Both the position numbers and the translations under genes were made by a program. Shown here piece by piece: positions 35,301 through 42,994 of a stretch of DNA of 64,000 nucleotides. Where the stretch lies: assembly GCA_036504735.1 (NCBI GenBank), contig DASXUQ010000017.1:345349-409348 (forward strand), in the 5' to 3' direction. Position 1 is the stretch's first letter. Each line of letters starts with the position of its first letter. The notes beneath the pieces are model-generated. The model did not search any database, was not told the origin of the DNA, and was given only the letters and a program-made list of their open reading frames with translations. The DNA is from a bacterium. Lineage in GTDB: Bacteria > Electryoneota > RPQS01.

Positions 35301-36025
35301 ATCATTCGGATCGTCGCCCGGCTATAGCTTCCTTCTGCCTCATAGGTGTGCGCCTCTGCGGGCTCCTTAACCGGCGGCGCCACCGGAGCCTCTGCCGACT
35401 GTTTTCCCAGATACCATGCCGCCGCCGCAACGCTGAGGTTGATCGCCACACCCACCCACGTGGTCTTCTGCATGCCCAGCAGTCTCAGCAGAAAATAGCC
35501 GCAGGCAAAAGTCCCCACCACCGCGCCCACCGTGTTCAGACCGTACAGAAATCCCGTCTGATGCCCGATGGAATCCTCGTCTCCTGTAAACCGTTTGATC
35601 AGCACCGGCAGCGTGCCACCCATCAAAAAGGTGGGCAGCGCGATAATCGCAAAGCACACCGCAAACCGCACGAGGTTCAAGAGCACAATATTGGCCGCCA
35701 CCCCGTTGTACAGGCTGGCATACAATGGCGTCACCGCGTGAATCAAAAATGGAAAGATCAGCGCGAACAGCCCAATGCCCGCTTCCAGGCACGCATATAC
35801 CTGCAAGAGGGGCCTTGGCTTGCGGTCAATGTACCGCCCCAGGGTATAGCTGCCTGCGGCCAATCCGCCCATGAAGGCGCTGAGTACCGTGCTCGTCGCC
35901 AGCATCGTGTTGCCGAATACCACCACCAGCAGCCGCGTCCATACGATCTGGTAAATCAGACCGGAAATCCCGGACAGCAGGAAGAGCGAATAGATCAAAT
36001 AGCGGTAATTTCTTTGGTCATTCAA
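32303..36025 (-). CDS. Fused MFS-type membrane domain, spermidine-synthase-like domain and TPR repeats
   Basis: The product has 1240 aa. Residues 1-450 contain about 12-14 membrane segments with the start LFLLSGISGLIYQIVWTRLL typical of fused MFS/spermidine synthases, and the segment repeats internally (GISGFCGLAYEVFWTRMLNL, about 250). Residues about 460-700 form a Rossmann-like spermidine-synthase fold: FGAGMSAG replaces the glycine motif, VVDLNPDI follows, then NDGRNALL and SDATNP. The conserved pair of Asp in the SpeE active loop is here Asp and Asn, so aminopropyl transfer is doubtful. The C-terminal ~400 residues are TPR-like helices (KYEQARKEFNTTLKLKPDHAFARM, YSEGKILDAVKAYRKAAEL). The family is widespread and uncharacterised. 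A membrane-tethered scaffold or transferase is possible. Confidence 0.88.
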   Translation of the reverse strand: MNDQRNYRYLIYSLFLLSGISGLIYQIVWTRLLVVVFGNTMLATSTVLSAFMGGLAAGSYTLGRYIDRKPRPLLQVYACLEAGIGLFALIFPFLIHAVTPLYASLYNGVAANIVLLNLVRFAVCFAIIALPTFLMGGTLPVLIKRFTGDEDSIGHQTGFLYGLNTVGAVVGTFACGYFLLRLLGMQKTTWVGVAINLSVAAAAWYLGKQSAEAPVAPPVKEPAEAHTYEAEGSYSRATIRMILIGIGISGFCGLAYEVFWTRMLNLFLHNNIYSFTAILGTFLIGIATGSLLYARYLTKSENPVRLFVWLQLGIGVVSYATPFLFRIFHSGLFNNFSETLTLAKTAVIMIGPTVMMGIAVPLAIQICRRGAQHEGTSVGSVYAVNTVGAILGAFMAGFVLLPGVGLHRGVIIVAALNILAGFLPWISTLRPALRPAWAVGFVLIVAAMALAAPSDLFRSLFQAANPTADIIHYKEGKVANVLVYDFKKLGYKDFHLNAVNEASSRLWHVQLFKLLGLLPTLVHPNPDDALMIAFGAGMSAGACATNVKSLDVVDLNPDIQGIAAAYTRENLDVIHQPNFHQVVNDGRNALLVSPRKYSLIISDATNPKMFDSWTLYSQEFYKLVKERLKPDGVFCQWVVIPLPGDAIKVILNTFRSVFPHMSFWAIYGSSQVLMLGTPERLEIDYADLQKRLEPLYDKAGLAEFGINTPEKFLSFFLLGEDGVAKMLKGFDKISTDDLPYAQFHIKQDVEGADQCMDLVRYQESIRSYMSPKSTPPPSFSKDMTAYEDIARRLNVGFLTNNDLKYEEAAVVADDAGFDDANVDHLLNHCPEKQRHFQQRLLTHPDDVTAHNWLGNIFLLSGKYEQARKEFNTTLKLKPDHAFARMNLAMTDLATGNLDSAVAGFMAVSKQSPTKQILRSVDVQLNKVRILRKLKYQPESAELMHELGIAYYSEGKILDAVKAYRKAAELSGNKPEVLYNLAQICENHELVSEAAELYQKLAAIKPDYQPVSEKNTQFALLSHDPSQLRKWENGRIEISEAVEESKREASEHPPTCDQALAMWNDADPDGSADPAKLRKAAELYERSARIKPSDLHAYIDAATIYEALNDLDHAAELWEQAAKVRTDMDFIPRQAARLRAMSGLAGQTRPSPERAVLLRNVAAYYRSVDEPERALDYLHESLRIVPGEAEAWADLAETATEAGLYREALDAAEKALSMQPTMRRAATVRDALVKVVNKPAV

Positions 36026-36340
36026 AATCAGATCCTCGGATTTCTTGCCACAAACCGGCTTTCAGGCCTCAGTGGGCCGAATACAACACGAGCGAACCGT
36101 GCCATTCAGACCGTGGCGGATTCGCTCGCTAACCATTGCCCCGATGCGTCAATCTCAGCCCAACAGGTCTTGTGCATATATTAACAAAACAAGACCCCAG
36201 AATCAAGAAGTCCAGAAATATCTCCTAAATCTATGCAGAATCCTATCTTACCAATTAATCAAGCCCTTATCTTAACTGGACTCTCCAAGTCTACTCCGTT
36301 AGACAAGCCTCCGGGGAGGCAGCCTCGCCCCAAGACGGAG
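36026..36340. other. Intergenic region upstream of the MFS/spermidine-synthase gene
   Basis: It holds the promoter at 36178-36206 with a leader of about 145 nt, and a small GCCTCC/GGAGGC hairpin (36307-36320) that could weakly terminate the DUF5916 gene. Nothing else is seen. Confidence 0.5.
36178..36206 (-). promoter_or_regulatory. Promoter TTGATT-17-TAATAT
   Basis: On the minus strand the -35 is at 36201-36206 and the -10 at 36178-36183, with a 17-nt spacer. It serves the gene starting at 36025. Confidence 0.6.
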
Positions 36341-38980
36341 TCACCAACTCAGCCAGTAGGTTGCCTTTGCCAGCAGGATGTTGTCCGACCGGGCTTCGAA
36401 CAAGGCGTCTATCGAACGGCGGAAACTGAACTGCCCGCGGCTGTCGTCCTTGCTGCGCCCGTGAGTCCACACCAGATAGAAGGTGGACCCCGGCAGGTAT
36501 TCCCACCGCAGAATCAGGTTGCCTTGCAGCGACCGCACATCAAAGTCCGGCTGGCTGAAACTGAAGGCGTCAGCAGGTCCTCCGCCGTCCGGATCCACCG
36601 TGTAGTTGCCGTCGTCGAGGTGCACCTGACTCGCGTCATAGGTGCGGTAATCATTGCTCCCCGGACGCGATAACTCTTTAAACCTGAAATAGTCCCCCGC
36701 TGAAATCAACGGCTGTGCATAGAACTGCAAACTGAGCCGCGGATTGAAGGTCCAGCTCATGCGGATCGACGACGATAACTCCGTCTGGTTGAGCCGCGCA
36801 AACAGATACCGCGTCCCATAGGTGTTGGTCGCCGTAGGATCCGGGAACTGCCCCACATAAGCCAGAAAATTGTGGTTCCAGTTCAGTGTGGGCGAAACAC
36901 TGACACTGAAATTCGTCACGGGTTTCCACTCTGCGCTGCACCATATGTCGCGGTTCCAGTCCTGCGGCGAGGCGGTGTACCCGTCAGTTCCCAAGCCAAA
37001 CACCCACGGCTCGCGGCTATCCGTATAGCTCTGAAAATCGAGCTGCCAGCCCGCCTTGTTCACCGTGCGCGGTCCGCCGCGTGACCGGAAATCGCTCAGG
37101 GTGTTCGGATTCAACCCCGCTGTCAACTGCAGAGTATAGTAGTTCAGAAGCTGCACGTATCCGCGTCCCCAAACTCCCGCCGACGTGGTTGCCCCGCCGA
37201 AATCCAGGCTGCGAAAGCCTGCACCCAGCACCTGAGCATATCGCGTCCAGTGGGTGGTCTTGGTCCACCGGTAGCCGATACCGTAATGTGCGTTAATCAC
37301 ATCCGCCCGGTACAGAAAGCCGACGTCGTTGATGTCAAAGCCGGGACTGATCACTCCCACGGCGGTGTTCATAAACAAATTGCCCTGTTCCTTGTTCACG
37401 GTCACCCGGCCGGCATAGCCATCGAGGAACGTGGCGGCGCTGTCCACATGCGCATAGGAAATATCAGGCCGTTGATAGTAATGCCGGCTTGACCGCTGCA
37501 GATCGGTGATGCGCTGCGAAGAGCCAGTGATATAGGATCCCGCGCCCCAGGCGGTGAGCACGTAGGTTTTGTTCTTGTCAAGAAAGGTCCAGCCATCCGC
37601 TCCCGCCGTGTAAGCATTGCTGTTGATGTCCGCGCGCAGCGAGTCGGTTTTGAACATCCGGTTGACCGAGTTGAACATGAACCCCAATCCCTGCTGTCCG
37701 CCATTGAACTCCTTCTGTGCCCGGTTCACCGAGTAGTAGGTGGCGGGTTCGGACTCGAAATGTGTCCGCTGACCGAGGTAGGACACATCATCGTACTCCC
37801 GCTGCGTCAGCGCGTGCAGCGTGCCGATGTTCCAGTTGCCGCTGAGTTTGCCGGAAACTTTGGCCGCCCCCAGAATATGCGCGCCTTCCGGCACATAGGA
37901 ATAGTCATAATTGTCCGGTAAATTCCCCTGCGGAGCATGTCCAATGCGTCGGCTGTAGAACAGGCTCGGAGTCGACCAGTTGAATCCCCAGTAATCCGTC
38001 GCTCCTCCCGAGCCGAATTCAAAATTGCGCGAACCTTCCACGAAGAACGGCCGTCGCTCATCGAATGCCGTCTCCACGTCCGAGAGATTGACCACCGCCG
38101 GGTCCACTTCCACCTGTCCGAAATCCGGATTCACCGTAGCATTCAGTACGAGGTTGGAACCCAATCCGATTTTCACATCCGCGCCCCCCGTTTCCCTGTA
38201 TTCGGACGGTGGCACAAACGGGTTTCCCGGCTCGCGTAGACGGTAGCGGGCCCTCGTGCGTGCGTAGGGCAGCAACTCCACATAACGCGGCGCCGTGATC
38301 GACTCCAGCCCCACCAGATTCCAGAAGCGCGACACAAAGCCGCTGCCGTTCTTGGGGGTGAACACCAGATAGTCATCTTCGTGCCGGCGGCCAATGCTGC
38401 GATGGAAGTTGATCCCCCACACATACTGGTCCTGCGGCAAAAACCGAAGCTGCGAGAACGGGATGCGGAATTCCGCTGTCCATCCCTGAACATCGGCGCT
38501 GACGGCTCCTTCCCACACGCCATCCCAGGAGTCGTCCGACCAGGTATCATTGTACCGCACCGCATCGTAGCGCGACCCCGCCGCATTCAGGCCGAAATGA
38601 TAGCCGCTGCGGCGGTCATGAAACGGGTCAAGGTAGACCGTAAATAAGTCGGCTTCGGTCAGCACATCCCGCCGCACCAGCCGCCTCAAAATCGAATCCG
38701 GCGCCGAATCATACATCCGCGCGCCAATGTACAGCGCGTGGTCATCGTACAGCACCGTCACCTCGGTCTTCTCCGAGGGGAGTGAGTATTCTACCGGATC
38801 CTGCTGGGCAAAGCGGTTTACAGCTTCGCCGGCCCGCCACACCTCCTCATCCAGCCGCCCGTCAATCACCGGCGTCTTGGAGATACGTGTGGCCCTGACT
38901 GTGGTGGAATCTTGAGCCCAAGCGGCATCATCAAGGGCCATGCATAACAAAACTAAGAAACAGAGTAAGAATTGGCGCAT
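36341..38980 (-). CDS. DUF5916 protein with CBM9-like N-terminal domain, probable outer-membrane barrel
   Basis: The start at 38980 gives a signal peptide (MRQFLLCFLVLLCMALDDAAWAQ) and an 879-aa protein. A longer frame to 39556 runs through the upstream gene's terminator and end and must be artefactual. No good ribosome site is visible. Residues about 30-235 are a CBM9-like beta-sandwich (PVIDGRLDEEVW, DDHALYIGARMYD, FTVYLDPFHDRRSGYHFGLN, GWTAEFRIPFSQLRF). DUF5916 follows (about 250-879): TVNPDFGQVEVDPAVVNL, DERRPFFVEGSRNFEF, RRIGHAPQG. Its long series of amphipathic strands ends in an aromatic C-terminus (YWLSW), as in outer-membrane barrels. The family is often found with TonB-type uptake proteins. 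The substrate is unknown. Confidence 0.88.
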   Translation of the reverse strand: MRQFLLCFLVLLCMALDDAAWAQDSTTVRATRISKTPVIDGRLDEEVWRAGEAVNRFAQQDPVEYSLPSEKTEVTVLYDDHALYIGARMYDSAPDSILRRLVRRDVLTEADLFTVYLDPFHDRRSGYHFGLNAAGSRYDAVRYNDTWSDDSWDGVWEGAVSADVQGWTAEFRIPFSQLRFLPQDQYVWGINFHRSIGRRHEDDYLVFTPKNGSGFVSRFWNLVGLESITAPRYVELLPYARTRARYRLREPGNPFVPPSEYRETGGADVKIGLGSNLVLNATVNPDFGQVEVDPAVVNLSDVETAFDERRPFFVEGSRNFEFGSGGATDYWGFNWSTPSLFYSRRIGHAPQGNLPDNYDYSYVPEGAHILGAAKVSGKLSGNWNIGTLHALTQREYDDVSYLGQRTHFESEPATYYSVNRAQKEFNGGQQGLGFMFNSVNRMFKTDSLRADINSNAYTAGADGWTFLDKNKTYVLTAWGAGSYITGSSQRITDLQRSSRHYYQRPDISYAHVDSAATFLDGYAGRVTVNKEQGNLFMNTAVGVISPGFDINDVGFLYRADVINAHYGIGYRWTKTTHWTRYAQVLGAGFRSLDFGGATTSAGVWGRGYVQLLNYYTLQLTAGLNPNTLSDFRSRGGPRTVNKAGWQLDFQSYTDSREPWVFGLGTDGYTASPQDWNRDIWCSAEWKPVTNFSVSVSPTLNWNHNFLAYVGQFPDPTATNTYGTRYLFARLNQTELSSSIRMSWTFNPRLSLQFYAQPLISAGDYFRFKELSRPGSNDYRTYDASQVHLDDGNYTVDPDGGGPADAFSFSQPDFDVRSLQGNLILRWEYLPGSTFYLVWTHGRSKDDSRGQFSFRRSIDALFEARSDNILLAKATYWLSW

Positions 38981-39109
38981 AGGAGAGAGGTTATGGCGGT
39001 TTCTTTTGAAGACACTAATCCCCATAAGCATTAGATGGACTTCCCCCCAGGATGTTTCAGCCGATTGGAAAGGACGCCCCGTGTGCCCGATCACCCACCC
39101 GCACAAACA

Positions 39110-39141
39110 AAGCAGGCTCCCTTTTACAATGGAGCCTGCTT
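39110..39141 (-). terminator. Intrinsic terminator with AGGCTCC stem
   Basis: AAGCAGGCTCC (39110-39120) pairs with GGAGCCTGCTT (39131-39141). The minus-strand tail is TTTGTTTG. It ends the transcript of the 1148-aa gene. Confidence 0.85.
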
Positions 39142-39180
39142 GTCTAACCTTCAAGACTAAAGCGTCAGGATTCGGTTTTC

Positions 39181-39212
39181 CCTTCATCCTTCCGCCTTCA
39201 TCCTTCATCCTT
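39181..39212 (+). repeat. ATCCTTC-type dispersed repeat, copy B
   Basis: TTCATCCTTCCGCC followed by TTCATCCTTCATCC runs into the stop codon of the 1148-aa gene, exactly as in copy A at 584-612. Both copies are also followed by the shared AAAGCGTCAGGATTCGG flank. Confidence 0.6.
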
Positions 39213-42200
39213 ACTTCAAGAGCATCATCTTGTTCATGGCCGTGTAGTTTCCGGCCGTCATCTTCACAAGGTAAAGACCCGAGGGAAGGTTTCCAGCGTC
39301 GAAGCTGACCTGATACCGGCCCGCCGCATACTTGCCGTTGACCAGCATCGCCACTTCCTGGCCCATTACATTGTAGACGATAATGGCCACCTGACTGTTC
39401 TGCGGCACGTCGAAGGGCAGCAGCGTCGTCGGGTTGAAGGGGTTCGGATAGTTGGCGTGCAGGGCAAACTCCGTCGGCAGCAGGCCGGGAAGCTGGTCCA
39501 CCGACAGCACGTTCATATCCACCTGAAGGATGAACGGACTGCCCGGCGCGTTGCACAGCACTCGCATCGTGCTGTGGTACTCATTCGGCTGCATGGTACC
39601 GGGGGCTGCCGTTACGGTGATCGTCGCACTCTGGTTCGGATCCACCGTGCCGCTGGCCGGTTCGCTGCTGAGCCAGTTCACGCTGTCCAGCACCTGATAG
39701 CTCAACGGGCAGTTCCCGCCCGGGTTGGTGATCGTGAAGGTTTGCGGCACCGTCTGGAAGCGGCGCACCACAAAGGTCAGCGAACTGACCGACAGCGTGG
39801 CATTGGGCGAACGCAGCAGCACATTCTCCGTCACGTTCTGTCCCGCAGCGACGACGACACCGGTGAGCACCGAATCGCAATGCGTAGCGTGCCGGAAGTG
39901 AACCGCGTAGGTTCCCGGCTCTACCGACAGGCGGTAGTTTCCACCGGCATCCGTAACCGCCGTATCGATGCCGCCTGTGGCCCACACCTGCGCGCCGATC
40001 AGCGCCGGGTTGGTACCGCCCATATGCCGCAGTGTTCCCTGAATCGCCTGGCGCGGAGCCAGCCCCCAAATGGTCATGTCGTCAATGAAGAATCCCGGGT
40101 AACCGCTCAAATACGTCCCGAATGTGAAGCGGAACATCGGGGTCTGATTGAGAAAGTCTCCGAGAGGCAGCACTACGTTACGCCAGCCGCCACTGGTCAT
40201 GCTCCAGGCGCTGTCGGTAGGAATGCAGGTATTGAACGGATACATGAAACTGCCATAGCCGTCCCGCGGCAGCAGTGGCTGCCACGTCAGACCGCTGTCG
40301 ACGCTGACCTTGACATTGCATCCGTCATAAGAACCGAAGGGGTACATGGACCACCATGCCGCGAATTCCAGCGTGGCGCTGGTCGTGGAAACACGCTGCC
40401 CGGGGCTCAGGTCAAGATGGCCGCAAACGTTGCTCTGATAGTTGCCGTCAAGTCCTGTTCCCCAGACATTCGCGCCGCTGTGCGGCTGTGGAGCGGCGGC
40501 ATTGGTCGGAGCGCCCCATGTCCAGACTCCGTCTGCAATCCATCCGCCGTCGGTCGTGTCAAAACTGCAGGCATAGGATGGATTACCCACCACCACCGGC
40601 GCGTTGACCGGTGTGCTGAGCCGTGTGCCCGCTTTGGCGCGGACATAATAGCGCTGATTGCCCTGTGGCTCACCCGCCAGTGCGACCGTCTGTGCGCCGT
40701 GCGCCACATGCCCGATCTGCGACGCTGGCTGGGAGTTATTGCGGTAAATCAAAATGCTGTCGGATATCAGCGGGTTGCCGTTGGTATCCTGCGTCGGATC
40801 GGTCCAGTTCAGAGTCACCGTGGTTGTACCGTTGGCCGTGCCATGCAGTCCGGTTACCGGTCGCGGCGTGCCATCCGGGCGCGGCCCCATTCCCCAAATG
40901 GTCATGTCATCGAAGAAGAAGCCGGGGTACTGATTCCCGCTGAAGGGGCTCGATGAGAAGGAGATCCGGAAAATCGGAGTCTGATTGATGTACGCGCCAA
41001 TAGGCACGATCACATATCGCCAGCCGTTGCCGGCCATACTCCAGCCATTCTCGCCGGTCAGGCACGCGCTCGGCGACTGAATGACGTTGCCGTAGCCGGT
41101 CGACGGGGTCAGCAGGTCCCACGTGTCGCCGCCGTCGACGCTGACCTTGATATTGCATCCATCGTACGGAGACCAGATATACATGCTCCACCAGGCCCAG
41201 AATTCAATGGTCGCATTGGCGCTCGCCACCTGCATGCCGGGGTCCAAATCCACGTAGCTGCACACGCCCGCCGGATAGTTGGCGGCCAAGCCTGTTCCCC
41301 AGCAATTGGCTCCGCTGTGCGGTGCGGGAACGGCGGGGTTGCTCGGCGCTCCCCACGTCCAGATTCCATTCGACGTCCAGCCGCCATCGTTCACGTCGAA
41401 GAAGTTCACGTATGACGGCGTGCCTACGATAACTCCCACCCCGGTGGCGGCGCTGCGGTACGCCCCTGCCTTGGCGCGGACATAGTAGGCGATGTTTCCC
41501 TGGCGCTCATTGGCTATCGAAAACGTCTGTGTCCCATGCGCCACGTGACCGATTTGCGAATCGGGAACCGCGCCGCCGCGGTAAATCAGAATGCTGTCGG
41601 GCGTCAGCGGATTGCCGTTGGTATCCTCGGCCGGATCGGTCCAGTTCAGAGTCACCGTCGTTCCGTTCGCGGAACCCGTCAACGCAGTCGCCGGCTCCGG
41701 CACGCCGTCGGGCATCGCAAACCAGATCGCCCGCCCGTTGGCCGGTTCCTGATTCCCCGGAGTACCGTTGTTCACATATTGCAGGAAGCCTGAACCTGCC
41801 GTTCCGTTCTGCTGAATACCGATGGTGGAACTGTTGGTGCTGGCTCCGAAGACCAGATTATTATACTGCAGCTTGATATTGCCGCTGGCATAAAGGATCA
41901 CCTCAAACTTGAGAGAGGTGCCGTCACTGCAGCAGTGCCCTATCGAATCGTATTCGATCACCGTGTAGTCACCGAAATTCAGGCAGGCAATCGTGGCATC
42001 GCCGTTGGCACCGTTGCCGCCGAAATCGAGGTGCAAGTCATCCCAGTACAGGAAGATCGTCGGACCCATCTGGCCCGATCCCGCATTGGGCAGCGAATTG
42101 TTGGTGTAGTTGGGGTCAGAGGAGGCAAACTGCACCGTGCCGTTCGAACTCACGGTGACGCTTGTGTAATTTGTGCCATAAAACGGGAAGGTCAAGCCCA

Positions 42201-42657
42201 GCGGGACATTGGTGACCACCGCATCGTCATGGCTCCCCGTGAAGTTCACCCACGTGGCGTTATCGTCACCCCGCAGTTCCACCCAGTCATAGGCGGTGGT
42301 ATCGCCTCCCTGATTGTCCACGTAAATGTAGCCGAAGTCATCCGGACCGCCCTGATTGTCCAGCGGGTTGTGCGGATGCCGCGCGTCCCGAAGTGCCGTC
42401 CGCCACTCAATCTCCCGCTTCTCCTGCTCGGTCAAAAGGGCTCCGCTGCGTAGCTTTTGAAGAAGCGCCTCAAAGGACTCAGCCTCCTGCCGGGAAAAGA
42501 CCCGGTCCGCCACCGGCGTGAGCGTTTCCCCCGCTATCGGCTTCGCTGTCAGGCGACCGTTCCCCGTCTGATGGACCGCCGCCGCGAACACTACCGTCAA
42601 GCCGAAGAGCAGTACGAGGGCCGCCGCCGTCAGAAATAATTTCTTCCGAAGGTTCAT
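39211..42657 (-). CDS. Secreted protein with tandem Fn3/jellyroll units and T9SS tail (1148 aa)
   Basis: The signal peptide is MNLRKKLFLTAAALVLLFGLTVVFA. A propeptide-like helical linker follows (about 30-92), then an SNG/YWDD module (about 95-320). Two consecutive units come next, each an Fn3 (TVTLNWTDP.(E/Q)DTNGNPL) plus a choice-of-anchor-J/MAM-like jellyroll (GGW...G.WTWGAP...PHSGAN.WGTGL...DGCN(I/V)KVS(V)D.G..W...DDMTIWG), at about 322-610 and 615-897. A carboxypeptidase-regulatory-like domain, an ASH/BACON-like Ig (LSVSSLTFVVRRFQTVPQTF) and a T9SS tail (about 1060-1148) end the protein. The tandem units indicate an internal duplication of about 290 residues. MAM-like jellyrolls often bind glycans or mediate adhesion, so a surface role is likely but unproven. 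It has its own promoter and terminator. Confidence 0.9.
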   Translation of the reverse strand: MNLRKKLFLTAAALVLLFGLTVVFAAAVHQTGNGRLTAKPIAGETLTPVADRVFSRQEAESFEALLQKLRSGALLTEQEKREIEWRTALRDARHPHNPLDNQGGPDDFGYIYVDNQGGDTTAYDWVELRGDDNATWVNFTGSHDDAVVTNVPLGLTFPFYGTNYTSVTVSSNGTVQFASSDPNYTNNSLPNAGSGQMGPTIFLYWDDLHLDFGGNGANGDATIACLNFGDYTVIEYDSIGHCCSDGTSLKFEVILYASGNIKLQYNNLVFGASTNSSTIGIQQNGTAGSGFLQYVNNGTPGNQEPANGRAIWFAMPDGVPEPATALTGSANGTTVTLNWTDPAEDTNGNPLTPDSILIYRGGAVPDSQIGHVAHGTQTFSIANERQGNIAYYVRAKAGAYRSAATGVGVIVGTPSYVNFFDVNDGGWTSNGIWTWGAPSNPAVPAPHSGANCWGTGLAANYPAGVCSYVDLDPGMQVASANATIEFWAWWSMYIWSPYDGCNIKVSVDGGDTWDLLTPSTGYGNVIQSPSACLTGENGWSMAGNGWRYVIVPIGAYINQTPIFRISFSSSPFSGNQYPGFFFDDMTIWGMGPRPDGTPRPVTGLHGTANGTTTVTLNWTDPTQDTNGNPLISDSILIYRNNSQPASQIGHVAHGAQTVALAGEPQGNQRYYVRAKAGTRLSTPVNAPVVVGNPSYACSFDTTDGGWIADGVWTWGAPTNAAAPQPHSGANVWGTGLDGNYQSNVCGHLDLSPGQRVSTTSATLEFAAWWSMYPFGSYDGCNVKVSVDSGLTWQPLLPRDGYGSFMYPFNTCIPTDSAWSMTSGGWRNVVLPLGDFLNQTPMFRFTFGTYLSGYPGFFIDDMTIWGLAPRQAIQGTLRHMGGTNPALIGAQVWATGGIDTAVTDAGGNYRLSVEPGTYAVHFRHATHCDSVLTGVVVAAGQNVTENVLLRSPNATLSVSSLTFVVRRFQTVPQTFTITNPGGNCPLSYQVLDSVNWLSSEPASGTVDPNQSATITVTAAPGTMQPNEYHSTMRVLCNAPGSPFILQVDMNVLSVDQLPGLLPTEFALHANYPNPFNPTTLLPFDVPQNSQVAIIVYNVMGQEVAMLVNGKYAAGRYQVSFDAGNLPSGLYLVKMTAGNYTAMNKMMLLK

Positions 42658-42704
42658 GGTGAAGTCCTTAAGCTGAGTTTAGCACGCATTTACACGTTAG
42701 TAGA

Positions 42705-42732
42705 AGTATAGCACTTTTTCCGTATGAGTCAA
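42705..42732 (-). promoter_or_regulatory. Promoter TTGACT-16-TATACT
   Basis: On the minus strand the -35 is at 42727-42732 and the -10 at 42705-42710, 48 bases before the 1148-aa gene. Confidence 0.7.
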
Positions 42733-42935
42733 GAATGAGTCATGTTGCCCAGCAATTTTTCCGGTTTCGTAGCAATAATGCTCTTCCGTAGCTCTGTGAA
42801 CCCCGAATCTCCCGCAAACGCCCCAAAATGCAAAAATCAAGATATTGATTATCTTGTTGTTAGGCTATATGGCGAGGACGGGAAGCGGCACCCAATCCAT
42901 GCCCGCCGCGCCTCGGGCTCAAAAACTGTCCAAAC

Positions 42936-42969
42936 GCAGCAGGCTCCCCTTTGCCGGGGAGCCTGCTGC
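42936..42969 (-). terminator. Intrinsic terminator with AGGCTCC stem
   Basis: A perfect 14-bp stem GCAGCAGGCTCCCC (42936-42949) pairs with 42956-42969. It lies 26 bases past the stop of the 1668-aa gene. Confidence 0.85.
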
Positions 42970-42994
42970 ATTTTCCAATCACAACGTGTTTCCG

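Larger units (their letters stand above)
42658..42994. other. Intergenic region: promoter plus terminator
   Basis: It contains the promoter of the 1148-aa gene (42705-42732), an AT-rich stretch with a small CAAGATA/TATCTTG-type palindrome near 42838-42856, and the terminator of the 1668-aa gene (42936-42969). No gene is seen. Confidence 0.55.

Noticed and set aside
34805-36184. Plus-strand open frame of 459 codons
   Set aside because: It is antisense to the membrane part of the MFS/spermidine-synthase gene, very rich in Arg, Gln and His, with no membrane or domain pattern of its own.
38981-39556. N-terminal extension of the DUF5916 gene to 39556
   Set aside because: It would translate through the terminator at 39110-39141 and into the 3' end of the next gene. 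A signal peptide begins at 38980.
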